Positions 1-11,857 of a DNA stretch of 64,000 nt are shown here, piece after piece (position 1 is the first letter of the stretch; each line of letters starts with the position of its first letter). The stretch comes from Macrothele yani (lineage: Eukaryota > Arthropoda > Arachnida > Araneae > Macrothelidae). Under the pieces are notes generated by a model. It made no database searches, had not been told where the DNA came from, and saw only the letters and a list, made by a program, of their open reading frames with translations. Made by a program: the position numbers and the translations under genes. The stretch is taken from assembly GCA_039090855.1 (NCBI GenBank), contig CM077023.1:78591127-78655126 (forward strand), written 5' to 3'.

Positions 1-46
1 ATGATCAGAGGCCATCGTTTTAGACCACTGCGCCACCGGGGCGGCT
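1..46 (-). repeat. SINE-1 copy, tRNA-head end only (window edge)
   Basis: This is the last ~46 bp of a tRNA-derived SINE cut by the window start. Read on the minus strand it has the acceptor-like GCCGCCCCGG and the box A sequence TGGCGCAGTGG seen in complete copies at 2178-2404, 38610-38845 and 62676-62887. The rest lies outside the window. Confidence 0.85.
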
Positions 47-183
47 GGGCGGTTTTGGAAGTACTAGAGGTATGCGCAGCTCTGTTATCGCTATGGCATT
101 CGACAGGTGCCAGTTCCAGCTGCAGTCTAAAAGGAATAGTGAGCGATTTGGTTGATTCGCGGAGATTTGACATGAAGTTGAAG

Positions 184-1190
184 ATGGAAGACCAAACTGT
201 GCATTTTCGCCATATTTTAGTTTTACTTCCGTTAAGGGAAGAACGCGCGTCAAGCTTGTGAAAAGTTGCGTGTGTACGGTGATAATGATCTACAAGAACG
301 TCAGTCCCAGCGTTGTTTCGCAAAATTCTGTGCTGGTGATTTTGACATCAACGATGCTCCTCGGTCCGGGAGGCCAACCGAGGTTGATGACGACCAAATC
401 AAGGCATTGATCGAGTCAAACCCATACATTACACGGCATGAGAGATTGCAGACACATTGCACATCCATCATTCCAGCGTTCACGACCACCTGAAGAAGCT
501 GGGATACGTAAGCAAGCTCGATGTGTGGGTTCCTCATGAACTCAAAGAAGCTCAATTGACGGCGCGTATAAACATCGGCGATATGCTCATAAAACGTGAG
601 GAAAACGATCCTTTTTTTGAAGCGACAGATAACTAGTGACGAAAAATGGATTGAGTACAACAACTGTGCTGCGCAAACGATCTTGGTCCCGACGTGCTGC
701 TTCGCCTCAAACGACATCCAAAGCAGACATTCATCAGTGGAAGGTTCTGGTCTCAGTGTGGTGGGATTTTAAAGGTGCCGTGTTTTTCGAGCTCCTACCA
801 CGGAACCAAACAATCAATTCGAATGTGTACTGTCGGCAATTAGACAGTTTGAACGAATCCATCATCCAGAAACGTCCAGAGCTCGTTCATCGTAAAGGTG
901 TTTTGTTCCAACACGACAACGCGAGACCACAGACAAGTTTGATCACCCGCCACAAATTATTGGAGCTAGGGTGGGATGTGTTGCCACACCCAGCATACTC
1001 GCCTGATCTTGCGCCGTCAGACTTCCACTTGTTTCGCTCTCTTCAACAGTCCTTGCGTGGTATAATGTTCAATTCAGAGGAGGCTGTAAATCAGCACCTT
1101 GTATAGTTTTTCGCCACGAAAGACAGGTCCTATGAACGAGGCATTCTGCGCTCACTGACAGATGGCAAAAGGTTATCGAACAAAACGGGC
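184..1190 (+). pseudogene. mariner transposase, frameshifted
   Basis: A degenerate mariner-family (DD34D) transposase. The N-terminus starts at ATG 184 (MEDQTVHFRHI), moves to another frame near 262 (RVYGDNDLQE...DAPRSGRP, the helix-turn-helix region), and shifts again near 441 (HSSVHDHLKKLGYVSKLDVW). The catalytic region is then read at 636-1106. All three acidic positions are still visible but in different frames: SDEKWIEYNN near 640, HDNARP near 915 and YSPDLAPSDFHLF near 1000. Mariner enzymes cut and paste DNA at TA sites in the nucleus, and this copy can no longer do so. The usual ~345-codon length fits the span. I could not find convincing terminal inverted repeats. Confidence 0.85.
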
Positions 1191-1480
1191 ATTATATCAT
1201 TGATTGATCTTTGTTCTTTCTATCAATACATGACCTTTGCAAAACATGGCTAAAATACGTCATAACTTTTCCGACAACCATAAAAGCCCTTTGGAACAAG
1301 TTCCGACGAATATGGTGTGCAGTTCATTAGTTCCCAGCCAAAGCCTGATTTTTTGAATAATTCTTTTTACTATATGGGAGCGAGATTTATTCTGGTGAAT
1401 CATGATACTGAAGTTCATATCAATATATCTCAGACGTAATGGATTCGTACTGGTGGTAACTCAGAAGTGAATAATTCCTT
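1191..1480. other. Mariner 3' flank, no gene seen
   Basis: AT-rich sequence following the mariner transposase. It probably includes the end of that element, but I recognise no ORF, RNA or repeat in it. Confidence 0.5.
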
Positions 1481-2104
1481 TGATGCCCCACTAGGTGCTG
1501 AGCGTGATTGGTGCAGATCATCTATGGCTTGCGAGGGTGTTAAACTGCTTCGTTCAATCCATTATCAGTTTGGTCTTGACTAAAATATAAAGGGCCAAGT
1601 ATCGGCACACTGAACGATGTTTCGCAACAACAGTTCATTGGGCACTTTACTCATTGCCAAAAATGACGTCTTTTCTTCGTTTTACAAGCAAATTTAGACT
1701 CTACTAACCAATTGTTGACAGTGCCACCTTGTTCAAGGATGATGCCTCTGACATCCCATAAAATTGTCACCATCACTTTTTTGTTGAACACGGTATTTTG
1801 AACTCTTCAGGTGGATAAGCAAGGTCTTATGCCAACATTCCATGGACTATATCTCTGAGTCATAAAGGTATGCCCAAGTGTAATCTTCAGACACCACATT
1901 GGAAAGAAATGTGTCCTGGTCCCTTAATCTTTCGGAACAGATCTCTGCACACTTCGATTCAGATGAACCTAGGTTAATTGGCGTGACACCTATTTCGCAT
2001 ATACTTTCCGGTATTCGAGGTTATGAATCATTGCTTCCACAGCACTATGACTACAATGCAGTGAATCACAGATCTCTTGAAAGGTCACACCTCGACCACT
2101 CCCA

Positions 2105-2166
2105 ATGAGTTTTTTTTTATTGAATATTTAACGGCCACCGTGAGCAACTCAATGGGCTATTAGCAG
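2105..2166 (-). repeat. SINE-1, 3' fragment
   Basis: Only the 3' part of a minus-strand SINE-1 is present: a T-rich run, then TTTAACGGCCACCGTGAGC and on to AGCAGTCGTCC. It stops abruptly next to the complete SINE at 2178-2404. It is either a 5'-truncated insertion or the remains of an older one. Confidence 0.7.
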
Positions 2167-2177
2167 TCGTCCAGCCA

Positions 2178-2404
2178 AACGTTTTTTTTTTTTTTGATTG
2201 GAGGTTTAACGACCACCGTGAGCAACTCAATGGGCTATAAGCAGTCGCCCGTCCCTAATTTAGGGTCACTGGTTCCAGGGAAGGGAGAGAGCCAGTGCCG
2301 TAAGACAAACACAACATCCATGCCTCACCGGGATTCGAACCCGGACCCCTTTCGGACGAATGATCAGAGGCTATCGCCTTAGACCACTGCGCCACCGGGG
2401 CGGC
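2178..2404 (-). repeat. SINE-1, complete tRNA-derived copy
   Basis: A complete SINE of ~220 bp transcribed leftward. On the minus strand the tRNA-like head carries box A (TGGCGCAGTGG) and a perfect box B (GGTTCGAATCC), the internal RNA polymerase III promoter. A tRNA-unrelated body ends in GGTCGTTAAACCTCCAATC and then poly(A), seen as the T run at 2180-2195. GCCAAACG-like words on both sides look like a short target-site duplication. It sits inside the mariner remnant 1481-2540. Confidence 0.9.
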
Positions 2405-2736
2405 GCCAAACGAGTTCATCAACTTGCATGTGTATTATCGTCAATAAATGTAGTTGAAGGTATGAACTCTGTTTCGCTTTCACCATGTCTTCATCATGCT
2501 CCAATGGCCTACCGAGAAACTGCCAGGTTATGAAATTTTTCCGACCAATTGCACCAAATACTTACTGATAAGTTAACTTCTCTTTTCAATTTGGTGATGC
2601 TTTTCTAAGCCTGCACTGCATTTCTCTCTTTCTTACACTCTTACAGTATAGCATACCGACTGTGGGTTTATCGATTTCCATCTTTCACCATTAACGGCTT
2701 TTTCCCGTACCGACAGTGTTTGTGACTATACATATA

Positions 2737-3961
2737 CACTGAAGTGCCAGAAAAACTGGTACAAACGAGCTTATGCAAAATACATAGCAACGTCAGCTAT
2801 GCGCGTTCTCGGTTGCGTCCGCCAGTGTGTATATAAAGCGACAGACATCCTTGCCAGCTGTCAGAGCTGTTTTCGGCATGAGAATGACAAGTAATAACCA
2901 TTTAAATGATTTTCAACGCGGAGTCATAGTTGGCGCTCGTGAGATGGGCCATAGTATTTTGGAGGTAGAAACGAAGTTCGGATTTTCACGGACGACCATT
3001 GCAAGGGTGTACCGTGACTACAAGAATTCCGGCAAAACCTCCAACCTACGATACCAGTGTGGCCGTAAAAAGACATTGGGTGAACGTGACCATCGTTGGC
3101 TGTCAAGAATCGTTTCACGAGATAGGCGTGCAACACTCTCGTAGGTATAATCGGAATTCAATGCTGAAGCCTCAACAAGCATCAGTGTTCGGACTGTGCA
3201 ACGTACCCTGCACGATATGGGCTTTGCGAGCCGACGCCCAACTCGAGTCCCCTTGATAGGTGCACGACACAGGACTGTGCGCCTCGCTTGGTCACGGCAA
3301 CACCACCACTGGATGACTGGAAACAAGTAGCCTGGTCTGACGAGTCGCGTTTCCAACTGCATCGGGCAGATGGAAGGATTCGTGTGTGGCGCAAACCCCA
3401 TGAAGCCATGGATCCCGCCTCTCAACAGGGAACTGTACCGGCTGGTGGGTTGGGAGTGGAGGGAGGGGGGGTCCGTGATGGTATGGGGTGTGTTTAGCTG
3501 GACTTCACTGGGACCCCTGGTACATCTACAAACGTCTGTGACCGGCCAACGCTATGTGCGCATCCTTTTTGACGAGGTACACCCGTTCATGTCCTGCATT
3601 CATGCTGATGGGTTGGGCCTGTTCCAACAGGACAATGCAAGTGTCGGGAGGCCACATTATGGTTAGAGGAGCATTCATCTGAGTTTGAGGTGTTGCCATT
3701 CCCACCCAAGTCCCCAAATCTGAACGTGATAGAACACATTTGGGATGCTATGCAACGCGCTATCGAACACAGGAATCCGAGACCTCGGAATACACCCGAA
3801 TTGTGGAACGCTCTGCAGGAAGTATGGTGGGCATTGCCTACAGCATATTTCCAGAAGCTAGTGGAGTCTATGCCCCGTCGTATTTCTGCAGTCCTGCGCT
3901 CCAGGGGGGGGGGACCTACCAAGTATTAGACTGGTGCACCAGTTTTTCTGGCACTTCAGTG
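2737..3961. mobile_element. Tc1-like transposon with clear terminal inverted repeats
   Basis: A 1225-bp element. The left end CACTGAAGTGCCAGAAAAAC (2737 on) is matched in reverse complement by the right end (to 3961) over about 24 bp. TA dinucleotides at 2735-2736 and 3962-3963 are the expected Tc1/mariner target duplication. A TATAAAG at about 2832 lies upstream of the transposase ATG and may be its promoter. Both ends are intact, so an enzyme supplied in trans could in principle have moved it. Confidence 0.93.
2878..3929 (+). pseudogene. Tc1-like transposase, broken
   Basis: The reading starts at ATG 2878 (MRMTSNNHLNDFQRG). A helix-turn-helix (IVGAREMGHSILEVETKFGF) is followed by RTTIARVYRDYK. 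A stop after RRATLS (3142-3144) ends the first ORF. The DDE catalytic domain is then split over two or three frames: WSDESRFQLHRADGRIRVWR (first D, ~3340), QQDNAS (second D, ~3625) and SPNLNVIEHIWDAMQRAI (E, ~3715). The C-terminus is SRGGGPTKY, stop at 3927-3929. The length fits the usual ~340 codons. The frameshifts make it inactive. Confidence 0.9.
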
Positions 3962-4169
3962 TATAGTCAACACATGCTAATGACATATGCAAAACATACT
4001 CCACATACCCCTACTACGCGCGATAGCAGCAGGTTTCTGCGATCTCTACTCTATTCGGTAATTACTTATACACTGTTTTAGCTTTGCATTAGGAACATTC
4101 TTCGTTTTACATATTCTGAGCGATAACTAAGTACCACGTGACATCAACGTCACGTGTGGCTACTATAGA

Positions 4170-5230
4170 TTGTGCACACCTATCCTCTGTACGTAATCCG
4201 TAAACGTTTGCCAGTAATCGGGAAACGTGGAGACGTAAGCCGATCTGACCTCTGTCAGATATTTGGGGCCCGGAGGGCAATATTTTGGAAACAGCCACAC
4301 TTGCTAGTTGCTCCCGTACTACCGTATCAAGGGTGTACCAGGACTGAATTAACCATGCACAGACATCCACCAAGAGCTGGCATTGGTCATCCACGCGCAA
4401 TTGATCCTAAAGGGGAGCTTCGGGTGTCACAACTGGTATCTCAGAAACGACGTGCAACAGTTGCCCAACTCCCCCACCAGTACAACAGCGGTGCAGTTTG
4501 ACATATTTCCACACGCACCATGTGTCGTACCTAGCTTCGCCAGGGGTCCCACAGCCGGAGACCAACGAGTATACCCATGATGACGCCCAGTTACTGCAAA
4601 CAACGCCTGTAATGGGCAAAAGAACGTCGGCAATAGACTCTCGACAGATGGAAGAAGGTCGTCTGGAGTCCCGTTTCCTGCTACACCATGCTGATGGCCG
4701 GGTTTGTATATGGCATAAACCGCATGAAGCGCTATGCCCTGGCTGCACAGTTGGGTTTCAACAGGCTGGTGGAGGTGGTGTTCTGGTCTGGGCAGCTTTT
4801 TCCTGGCAAGTCATCATCACAAACACTGAATGGTGGTAACGCTACAGGAACCTGTTAGGGGACCATCTCCATCCTTATCTGCAGAAGGTTTACCAGGACC
4901 ACAGCTCCATCTTTCAACAAGACAACGCACCGTGTCATCGGGCTCGTATAACTACTGAATGGTTGGAGGAACACGACAACGAATTCTCCCCATTTTCTCG
5001 GCCCTCAAACTTCCCTGACGGTAACCCATTTGAACGTTTGTGGAATATGCTAGAACGGGGTATGACAACTGCTGTTGCTCCCCCACGGAAGGGGCGTGAA
5101 CTGACAGAACTACTGCAGCTGACATGAATCAAGTTACGTATGGAGGATGTTCGACACCTTGTAGAATCTGTTCCTAGGCGACTGCGAGGCGTGATTGCAC
5201 AGAAAGGTGGACCAACGCGTTATTAGTAGG
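4170..5230 (+). pseudogene. Second Tc1-like transposase, decayed
   Basis: A different Tc1 family in the same orientation, ~210 bp after the first. Its N-terminus (GKRGDVSRSDLCQIFGARRA) is in one frame near 4220. ESRFLLHHADGRVCIWHKPH appears near 4665, QQDNAPCHRARITTEWLEEH near 4915, and a weakened third motif (NPFERLWNMLERG) near 5030. The C-terminus VPRRLRGVIAQKGGPTRY ends at about 5226. Stops and frameshifts occur throughout. The third motif has lost the usual SPDLNPIE context. I did not find matching inverted repeats. Confidence 0.83.
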
Positions 5231-5690
5231 TGTTCCTAATGGAAAGCTAACTCAGTGTCCACATTACGCGTTTCACTCAAGCACACTTATGTACTCTTTC
5301 AACCAAAAGTTTCGAGAAAGGTGTCACAACTGGCCTCTCAGGGATAGGTTGGTTAGGTGTAAAAATTCGATCACCTAAAATCTGGGTCCACGCTAGATGA
5401 AATATGGGTATTTTTTCTGCTCTGGTTCCATCAATCCTTTTCTGCCAGTTTCTCTAAATTAGAAATGAGCCCCATCTTCCGAACTTAGATGCACGTGATG
5501 ATAAAGTAACTTAGTTACTAACAATAAGAAAAATATTGTTCTAAGATTTGTGAAATGACAGAAACTGAAATTCAGGAGACATCGTACATTTATTGCACTG
5601 TGTGTTCTATAAAAATTAATTCTAACAAAGATCGATGTAAACAAACGCAGGGAGTTAGTTCAGTAACCGGACATCGCAATAAGAACTACA
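5231..5690. other. No gene seen
   Basis: AT-rich spacer. A short word near 5318 (GGTGTCACAACTGG) repeats one at 4427 inside the preceding Tc1, which may be chance or a small duplication. I see nothing else. Confidence 0.5.
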
Positions 5691-6420
5691 GGGTGATTCA
5701 CTCGGGACTGAACACTCATTTTTTTTAATTAACTCACGATTGCAAAAGCACAATTGAATAGAATTAATGTAAAACATATCTTGATCCATGACAAAACGGA
5801 ATGCCTCATAGAAGTGCTGGAAGTGCACATATTCAACCCGACGCTCCATATTGGCGAATGTGCGATGCAGCGTATAGACATCGATGGCAGCAATTTCAAG
5901 TGTGATGATGTCTTTCAGTTCCTCAATCGACCTTGGTTTGTGTTAGCATAAAACTTGCTTATTAAAAGTCCCCAGAGAAAGAAATCTGAGGGTGTCACGT
6001 CGAGAGACCTAGGCGTCACAGGTCTTTGGAGATAATCCTGACCTGGAAAAAGCTGCAAATTTCTGCCATGCTCTTATTGGAGGCGTGGCACGTTGTACCG
6101 TCCTGTTGAAAGTAACCATCTGCAAGTTCCTGCTCATCCAGCTGGTTCAAAACTCATTGAAGATTTCCAAGTATTGGTCGGTATTCACAGTGTCTTTTTA
6201 AAAGATTGGCCCAATGATACGGCGTGGGGACACCGCACACCAGGCACCGATTTTCGCTGGATGCAATGGCTCCTCATGGATGGCGTGGGTATTATCACTG
6301 GCCCACACCCGTGTATTTTGCGAGTTTACATAGTTGAACCCTTAAACGAGATAACAAGTTGAGCCCTTTCAACAAGAGCTGTAAAAGAGCTGGTGTCGAC
6401 AATCTCGAGTCGGATAGTTC
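5691..6420 (-). pseudogene. Tc1-mariner-like DDE transposase remnant (GGTGATTCA-end type)
   Basis: The left end carries ACAGGGTGATTCA, the same terminal word as the element at 37595-38532. The minus-strand reading gives GYFQQDGTTCHASNKSMAEI (second catalytic D) near 6100, then, after a frameshift, RDVTPSDFFLWGLLISKFYAN (third acidic motif) near 5990. The C-terminal ORF 5655-5849 contains MERRVEYVHFQHFYEAFRF. These are C-terminal parts of a DDE transposase of the Tc1-mariner superfamily. The N-terminal half is unrecognisable and the right end is undefined. Confidence 0.68.
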
Positions 6421-7644
6421 GACTGCTCCTGCATGTCATTGCTTATCTTGAGAAATGCGCCATTATTCTGGACACTAAATTCAGTAAGCTGTAGTTCGGA
6501 AATTTTTGGATTGACACATCACAATCAGCACAAATAACCTATTAAGTTTTCTTCAAAAGTCATTGGATTTATGTTTGAACAGAATCACGCATTTTAGTTA
6601 ATCTTCGATCATTGGTTGACTTCCATTCGAAAGTTAATGCCATGCTTTCTCTGGACTTAAAATTGAATTGTCGTAAGAAAAAAAAAGATAAATGAGACTG
6701 TACAAATCACACGCAAGGGAACAAATATACAGATAAATCATGTAATGCTATTCTCAGGCATTTTTGATTTGGTGTTTTTCGCCTATAACTTGAGAGTCAT
6801 GAAGTGACACGAACGTATTTGTTCAATCAGCTCTAATTAGTTGCAAACAATTATTCAAAGCTTTTTGCTACGGGAAACAAATTTGGAAATGATACAATCA
6901 TATTGGAAATGGTGAAAGTCGGTAAAGAAAACTGAAATCGGGAAGTTATGAGGCAGGACCATTTCAAACCAGTAAGCTAGGGAGGCAATGCATCTTGGGA
7001 GCTTTCTCTTGAGGGGTGTCTTTGAAAACGCAACTCTTGTAAAATTTTAAAGGTTGAATACCTTGTGTGGGAGAAAAAATATATTTCTTGAGCTCCTATA
7101 TCCACCTATTTCGTTTCACAGCTCAGAAAAGGAAGTAGGTTTTACTTAAATGCACTACAGGCCAATTTAGCCTGCCTCCCTCTTTCGCTACAGGCTATTT
7201 TCTTTTATCGCATGGTCAACACATCATCTTTCCTCTCTTACTTTTCTGAGGAAACGCAATACAGTGTTTATTTGCTTGAAGCTCTCTTCCAAGCAGTGTT
7301 GTATTTCCCATCAAACAAAGGAAGCAGCTGATTGAAGCTGTAATTAACGTTGGGGCGGAATTTCGCTCTCTAAAAATTTTACGATGCACTTTTGTTTTCG
7401 CATGAATAAATGCAAGGACATTGAGTAATTACTTTCATATTTTTACCTCCTTATTTCAAGTAGAGAGAAGCATTAGCAGCGTTGATCCGACTAGGTGAAT
7501 CTAATACACCCAATAATTTTACGAAAAAGGGCAGTTCGTATCCAATATTTTTTAAGAAGAATGGAAACACCATTTACTCCGTGGCAATTTGCGTTACTAA
7601 GTACTTGAGATGCTACCTTATCTCTAAGTCTTTCAAAGTAGAAT
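6421..7644. other. AT-rich, no gene seen
   Basis: About 1.2 kb of AT-rich DNA with only short ORFs of no recognisable family. It could be intron or intergenic DNA. Confidence 0.55.
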
Positions 7645-7863
7645 GGGCCGCTGCGCTGACGCAGTGGTCTAAGCACTGGCTTCTGACCATTTGTCCGCGA
7701 TGGGGGTCCCAGTACAAAGTCCGTTGAGGTACAGATGTTGTGTTTGTCTTACGGCACTGGCTCTCTTCCTTCTCTGGAACCAGCATCCCTGAAGCAGGGA
7801 CGGGCGACTGCTTATTGCCCATCAGGTTGCTCACGGTGGTCGTTAAACCCCCAACCCAACCCC
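7645..7863 (+). repeat. SINE-1, plus strand, moderately diverged
   Basis: The tRNA-like head begins GGGCCGCTGCGCTGACGCAG, with box A-like ACGCAGTGGTCTAAG. Box B is degraded (GGGTCCCAGTAC). The body shows the family words TTGTGTTTGTCTTACGGCAC, CTGGAACCAG and CACGGTGGTCGTTAAACC. It ends in a C/A-rich tail (CCCCAACCCAACCCC) instead of pure A. The divergence suggests an old insertion. Confidence 0.87.
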
Positions 7864-9270
7864 GATGTGGAATGGGAAAGAACAGCCAAACGCATGTGAA
7901 TACATTATGCAGATTTTTTTTCCAGCCAAAACTTCAAAAAAGGACGCCGAAGTGGTACTTTGTATCGGGGCGCAAACATGCCTTGAGCTCTCAGGATGCT
8001 TAAAAGAGGACATTAAGTTTTAAAAATATACTCGAAGAAATAATGATCTGCTTAAAGTACCAAAAAGTACCGGATGTAATTACTTTCTTTGCTTGGATTG
8101 AAATTTTGGGATTTTTTTCCATAAATATTTATATTCGACTACATTTCTGTGAGTGAGCATAATCAGAATGCAGGGCTTCTAGATATGTTTTTTCTTATCT
8201 ATGGAGTACTGTATCTATGTTGATATTATATCTGTGGTTAACTATTCGGATGTCATTATGGTCTGTAGGAACGACTGATTAATCATTTGTCTGTGATGTA
8301 GTAGTTTTGTATAGGTAACGAGCGCATTATCTGTCGGAAAGCAAGGTACTTGAACATCTTGGTACCAGCATTTAATTTGCAAATCTCTGCTTCAAAGCAA
8401 GTGAATTTTTCCTGATGTTCGAGATGACAACAGTTTGTAAATTAGTGAAGCGGGGTTCACATATTAATAGATCGTTACCTCTTAAGTTATTGAATAGCAG
8501 TTCAGCGATTTAAAAGTTCAAAAGTTTTACTTGTTATTTTTAATCCTGGTATTTGTTTCAAGTTCTATAATGTATGATTCTGCTATCATTTTAAATAGCT
8601 GGATGGTGTAGTTTTCTCTCCTTGCTCTTTGAACACAATTTCAATGTTTTGTCGGTTGTAGGCTTCTTTAGACTACCATTGGAGTTATTTTGGGCTGCAA
8701 AGCCTTACTCAATATTTAATAGTGATCTACCATTCCCGGTAGATAAATGTTACTTAATTAATTTTATGATTTTTAATATTACTAAACATTTAATAACTTA
8801 CTAAAGATTTTTGGGGCAAAGTCCAACCATTTGGGTACCAAAATTCCAGAGCCTTTTACTACTATCAACGGATCTTCTCCCTAAAGTCACCGACAGCACC
8901 ACAAACTAAATGACTTAGTGTGATTTATAACATAAAATGCACTATGCTAGCATTAAGACTACACACTGCAATGCATGATCCATATTGTCAAGTGCTGTCT
9001 GTATATTATAAAAGTTGTCACTCAATGTACTGTAATTAAATTTTAAAATAGATTAATGGACACATTACCTTTAACATAGCAACCTGGGTATTACGAAATG
9101 TGGCATTTTGTATAGAAAATCTGCTACGGATATTTTAAAGTTCAGCCCCCCCCCTTTTTATTTTTGACAACTGAACAGCATTCAGGATGTTTGCTATTCA
9201 TTATTGCTGCTATTCTGTTGGAAGTTTGCATTCTTGCAGTAGGAAAATGTTCATACACAGTTATACACTG
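7864..9270. other. AT-rich, no gene seen
   Basis: About 1.4 kb of low-GC sequence with no ORF above 65 codons and no recognised repeat. A run of nine C at about 9147 is the only unusual composition. Confidence 0.55.
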
Positions 9271-9936
9271 CTATCATCATAATAAACCATTATCAAGCCA
9301 CTGCTGGATGAAGGTCTCCCCAAGTTTCTTCCTGAACGGTCTGTCTTGAGGCAGTCTCCTCCATGTCACTCCCGCATGCTTTCGAATTTCATTCTCCCAT
9401 CTCCCGTGTGGTCTTCTGGGTCCTTTCCTGTCCATTGAAATCCAGTCTAAAATTTCGGATGCTCATCTGTGGTCCGTCCTTTTGGCAATATGTCCAGCCC
9501 ACTGCCATTTTACGGATTTTACTCTCATGATGATAACTTCCACTTTTGTCCTTTTCCTTATCAACGAGTTCCTCTTCTTATCTTTTCCGGTTACACCAAA
9601 CATGCATCTCTCCATGCATCTCTCAGTTGTCTGCAGTCTTTTTATGTCTCTTTTAGTTAAGGTCCACGTTTCTACACCATACGTAAGCACTGGAAGGATG
9701 CATTGATCAAACACTTTTTTTTAAGACATAATGGAATATTGCTCTTGAAAATTATACTGTTTCTTCCAAAAGTTCTCCAGGCAAGTTTTATACGCCGATT
9801 AATTTCTTCATCAATGTGACCCTCACTTGATATCTGCTGTCCAACATAAATGTAGGTATTGGTTATCTCCAGATTTTCCCCATCAATCGATAAATCTTCA
9901 TTTCTTGTAAAAGCGTTGTACATTAGTTTGTTTACT
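9271..9936 (-). pseudogene. RTE LINE, 3' fragment (minus)
   Basis: The C-terminal part of the RTE reverse-transcriptase protein. The frame from 9923 reads MYNAFTRNEDLSIDGENLE...YVGQQISSEGHIDEEINRR, then shifts to 9714-9463 (MFDQCILPVLTYGVETWTLT...WAGHIAKRTDHR). The region left of 9463 still shows the diverged tail of the protein up to the 3' end near 9275, where ATCATCATAATAAACC is the decayed (ATG)n end. The catalytic RT motifs are missing, so this is a 5'-truncated dead copy. It is more diverged than copies A-E. Confidence 0.9.
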
Positions 9937-10323
9937 GAAAGTTATACATAACTCATGCCATGTATCATCTATAGCGAGGCAAATTTACAAATCATTATCT
10001 TTTAAAAGGGTGCATCATTTAAACATTTTAGCATTCGACAAAATTTGTCAAAGACATTCACTCTTAACATTTCAAAGGGTGTGGCGGCTTTATACAGTGA
10101 AAAGCTGAAAAATGCTCTGAAAATGTGTCTTTATATGAAACATTTCTTCATTGTAGTATCCTTTGTTAACCCCCCCCTAAAACAAATGACTGTTTTTGGC
10201 AAAGATAAGTCTGAGTTAAGTATACATAAATTAGACAAATTTCGTCGTCGTATGTGCTTATGCCACACATTTTTTGAAACCTTTGAATAAATCAAAGGTT
10301 ACGGATCGTTTACTTTCGGAACT
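9937..10323. other. No gene seen
   Basis: AT-rich spacer. An 81-codon ORF at 10045-10290 has no recognisable domain and is not called. Confidence 0.5.
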
Positions 10324-10495
10324 TAGTGACCACCGTGAATAATTTTAAGGGCTATTATAAGTCGCCCGTACCTAATTTCGAGCCACTGGTTTCAGGGAGA
10401 GGAAAGGGCTGGGGCCGTAAAGCAAGGGCTTTAGCCTGAACTCGAACCCGAGCCCATCTCGGACGAATGATCATAAGTCAGCTTTTCGACCTCCT
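10324..10495 (-). repeat. SINE-1, old diverged copy (minus)
   Basis: Recognisable words in order are GTGACCACCGTGAATAA, AAGTCGCCCGTACCTAATTT, GAGCCACTGGTTTCAGGGAG, CTCGAACCCGAGCCCATCTC and GGACGAATGATCATAAG. The tRNA head is decayed and no clean tail or target duplication is visible. Confidence 0.8.
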
Positions 10496-10538
10496 ACGTT
10501 AAGTCTCTGTTCTTTCAGCTCACATTTCAACGAAAATA

Positions 10539-11766
10539 CACTATATTGACAAAAGTCACCGGACACCTAGAAGAGAAACACAACATAGCATTTATTGGCA
10601 TACATTAGTACGGTGTCGGCCCACCTTTAGCCTTAATTTGCATGCACTGACCCTTCGAGACATACTTTCGACAAGGTTTTGGAACACATCGATAGGTATG
10701 CGCTTCCATTCAGTACATAATGCTGCCGCTAACTGTTGCTTAGTAGTAAACCTTGGTTCCAAACTTCTTATGCGGCGCTCTAATTCATTCCATAGGTGCT
10801 ATATGGAATTAAGATCAGGGCTCTGTGCTTCCCAGACCACACACGATTCGGAATTGCCGTCAAACCACACCGTAACATTCCTTGCTTTATGGCTCGGTAC
10901 ATTATCCTGCTGGTACCAACAAGATTCGGTTCCACAGTATTGCCACAGAGTTGGTAGGGCATAATTGGTCCAGAATATCGAGGTAGACTTGCTGGTTAAG
11001 AGGTTTGTCCACGATAACCAATGGGCCGGGACATATCCCGAAAAACACCCCCACACGAGTACACTGCCTAAACTTAACCGTAGGAGCAGTACACTGTGGC
11101 AAATAGCGTTTCCCCGGCTGTCGCCAAACCCACACACGGCCATCAGACTGATGGATAGTTTATCTGGATTCATCAGTCCAAAGGACCCACTGATCTATGG
11201 TCCACGATAAATATTCTTTACACCATGCTTAACGACGAGTAACATTCCGAGTGGAGATGAAAGGCTTATGAGCAGCCACACGACCACGGTAACCCATGGA
11301 ATGAAGTTCTCTGCTAATGGTACGTGTACATACCGAGGTTCCAGCATTTTTACTCATCTGTACTCTGAGGTTTTATGCAGTTCTCCGTAGATTAGCTGTA
11401 ACGACTCTCCTGAGGCTTCGACGTCCTTTATCACCGATTTTCTTTGTTCTACCGGTACGTTTTGCTACTTCAGTCACGCCATGCATCTTCTACTTATTCA
11501 GTACATCCAAAACAGTTGACTTGAGTATGTTTCAACGCCTCTCTATTTCTCTTATGGACAACCCACTGATATAACACCAAACAATCTTTCCTATCTCAAA
11601 GTCAGTTTTCTCCCGTCGCGACATTTTCACTCAACCTCACAGTGCGATATGATCCCCATCAGCTTCAGGCTTGCTTTTATACCATTTGAAACTGTACCGC
11701 GCATCTTAACAACGCAGAGGATACGTTCATTTGCTTTTGAAGGGCTGTCCGGTGACTAAAACAAAG
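10539..11766 (-). mobile_element. Tc1-like element, family with ACTATATTGACAAAAGTCACC ends
   Basis: The left terminus follows TA at 10537-10538 and continues through GTCACCGGACACCTAGAAG. A matching right-end core (TGTCCGGTGAC) lies near 11750 but decays outward. A sister copy of the same family is at 24857-26266, with the same TIR and ~80-90% similar coding sequence by eye. The element is about 1.23 kb and coded leftward. Confidence 0.87.
10600..11629 (-). pseudogene. Tc1-like transposase with in-frame stops
   Basis: The start is at about 11628 (MSRREKTDFEIGKIVWCYI). A helix-turn-helix (SGLSIREIERR) is followed by a stop, then KRTGRTKKIGDKGRRSLRRV and ELHSMGYRGRVAAHKP. The catalytic region continues at 11173-10799: SVLVWGCFSGYVPAHWLSW, CWYQQDNVPSHKARNVTVWF (second D) and WEAQSPDLNSI followed by a stop, with LWNELERRIRSLEPR read through beyond it. 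At least four stops make it inactive. The order and size match a full Tc1 protein. Confidence 0.88.
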
Positions 11767-11857
11767 CACCAAATTAAAGACACCCGATGTTTGGAGCAGT
11801 GTTCTCATTTTAATGTTAATTTCAGTTTTCTAAACAAGATATCACCTTTTCCCTGGT

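Larger units (their letters stand above)
1481..2540 (-). pseudogene. Decayed mariner transposase, minus strand, interrupted by SINEs
   Basis: Conceptual minus-strand reading gives mariner pieces in order. SGRP-like N-terminal sequence lies near 2500. A stretch equivalent to EICSERL.DQDTFLSNVV precedes the first catalytic motif near 1890 (EDYTWAYLYD, aligned to GDETW.YHYD). KVMVTILWDVRGIILEQGG follows near 1750. No long ORF remains. Two SINE-1 copies at 2105-2404 split the N-terminal part, and both flanks continue in mariner-like sequence. It differs from the mariner at 184-1190, so it is a second family. The boundaries are approximate. Confidence 0.6.

Noticed and set aside
2330..2400. tRNA gene at SINE-1 heads
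   Set aside because: Boxes A and B are perfect, but the cloverleaf is incomplete and the head is always joined to the same SINE body.
5318..5345. Right terminal repeat of the Tc1 at 4170-5230
   Set aside because: The word GGTGTCACAACTGG is in direct, not inverted, orientation relative to 4427, so it is not a TIR.
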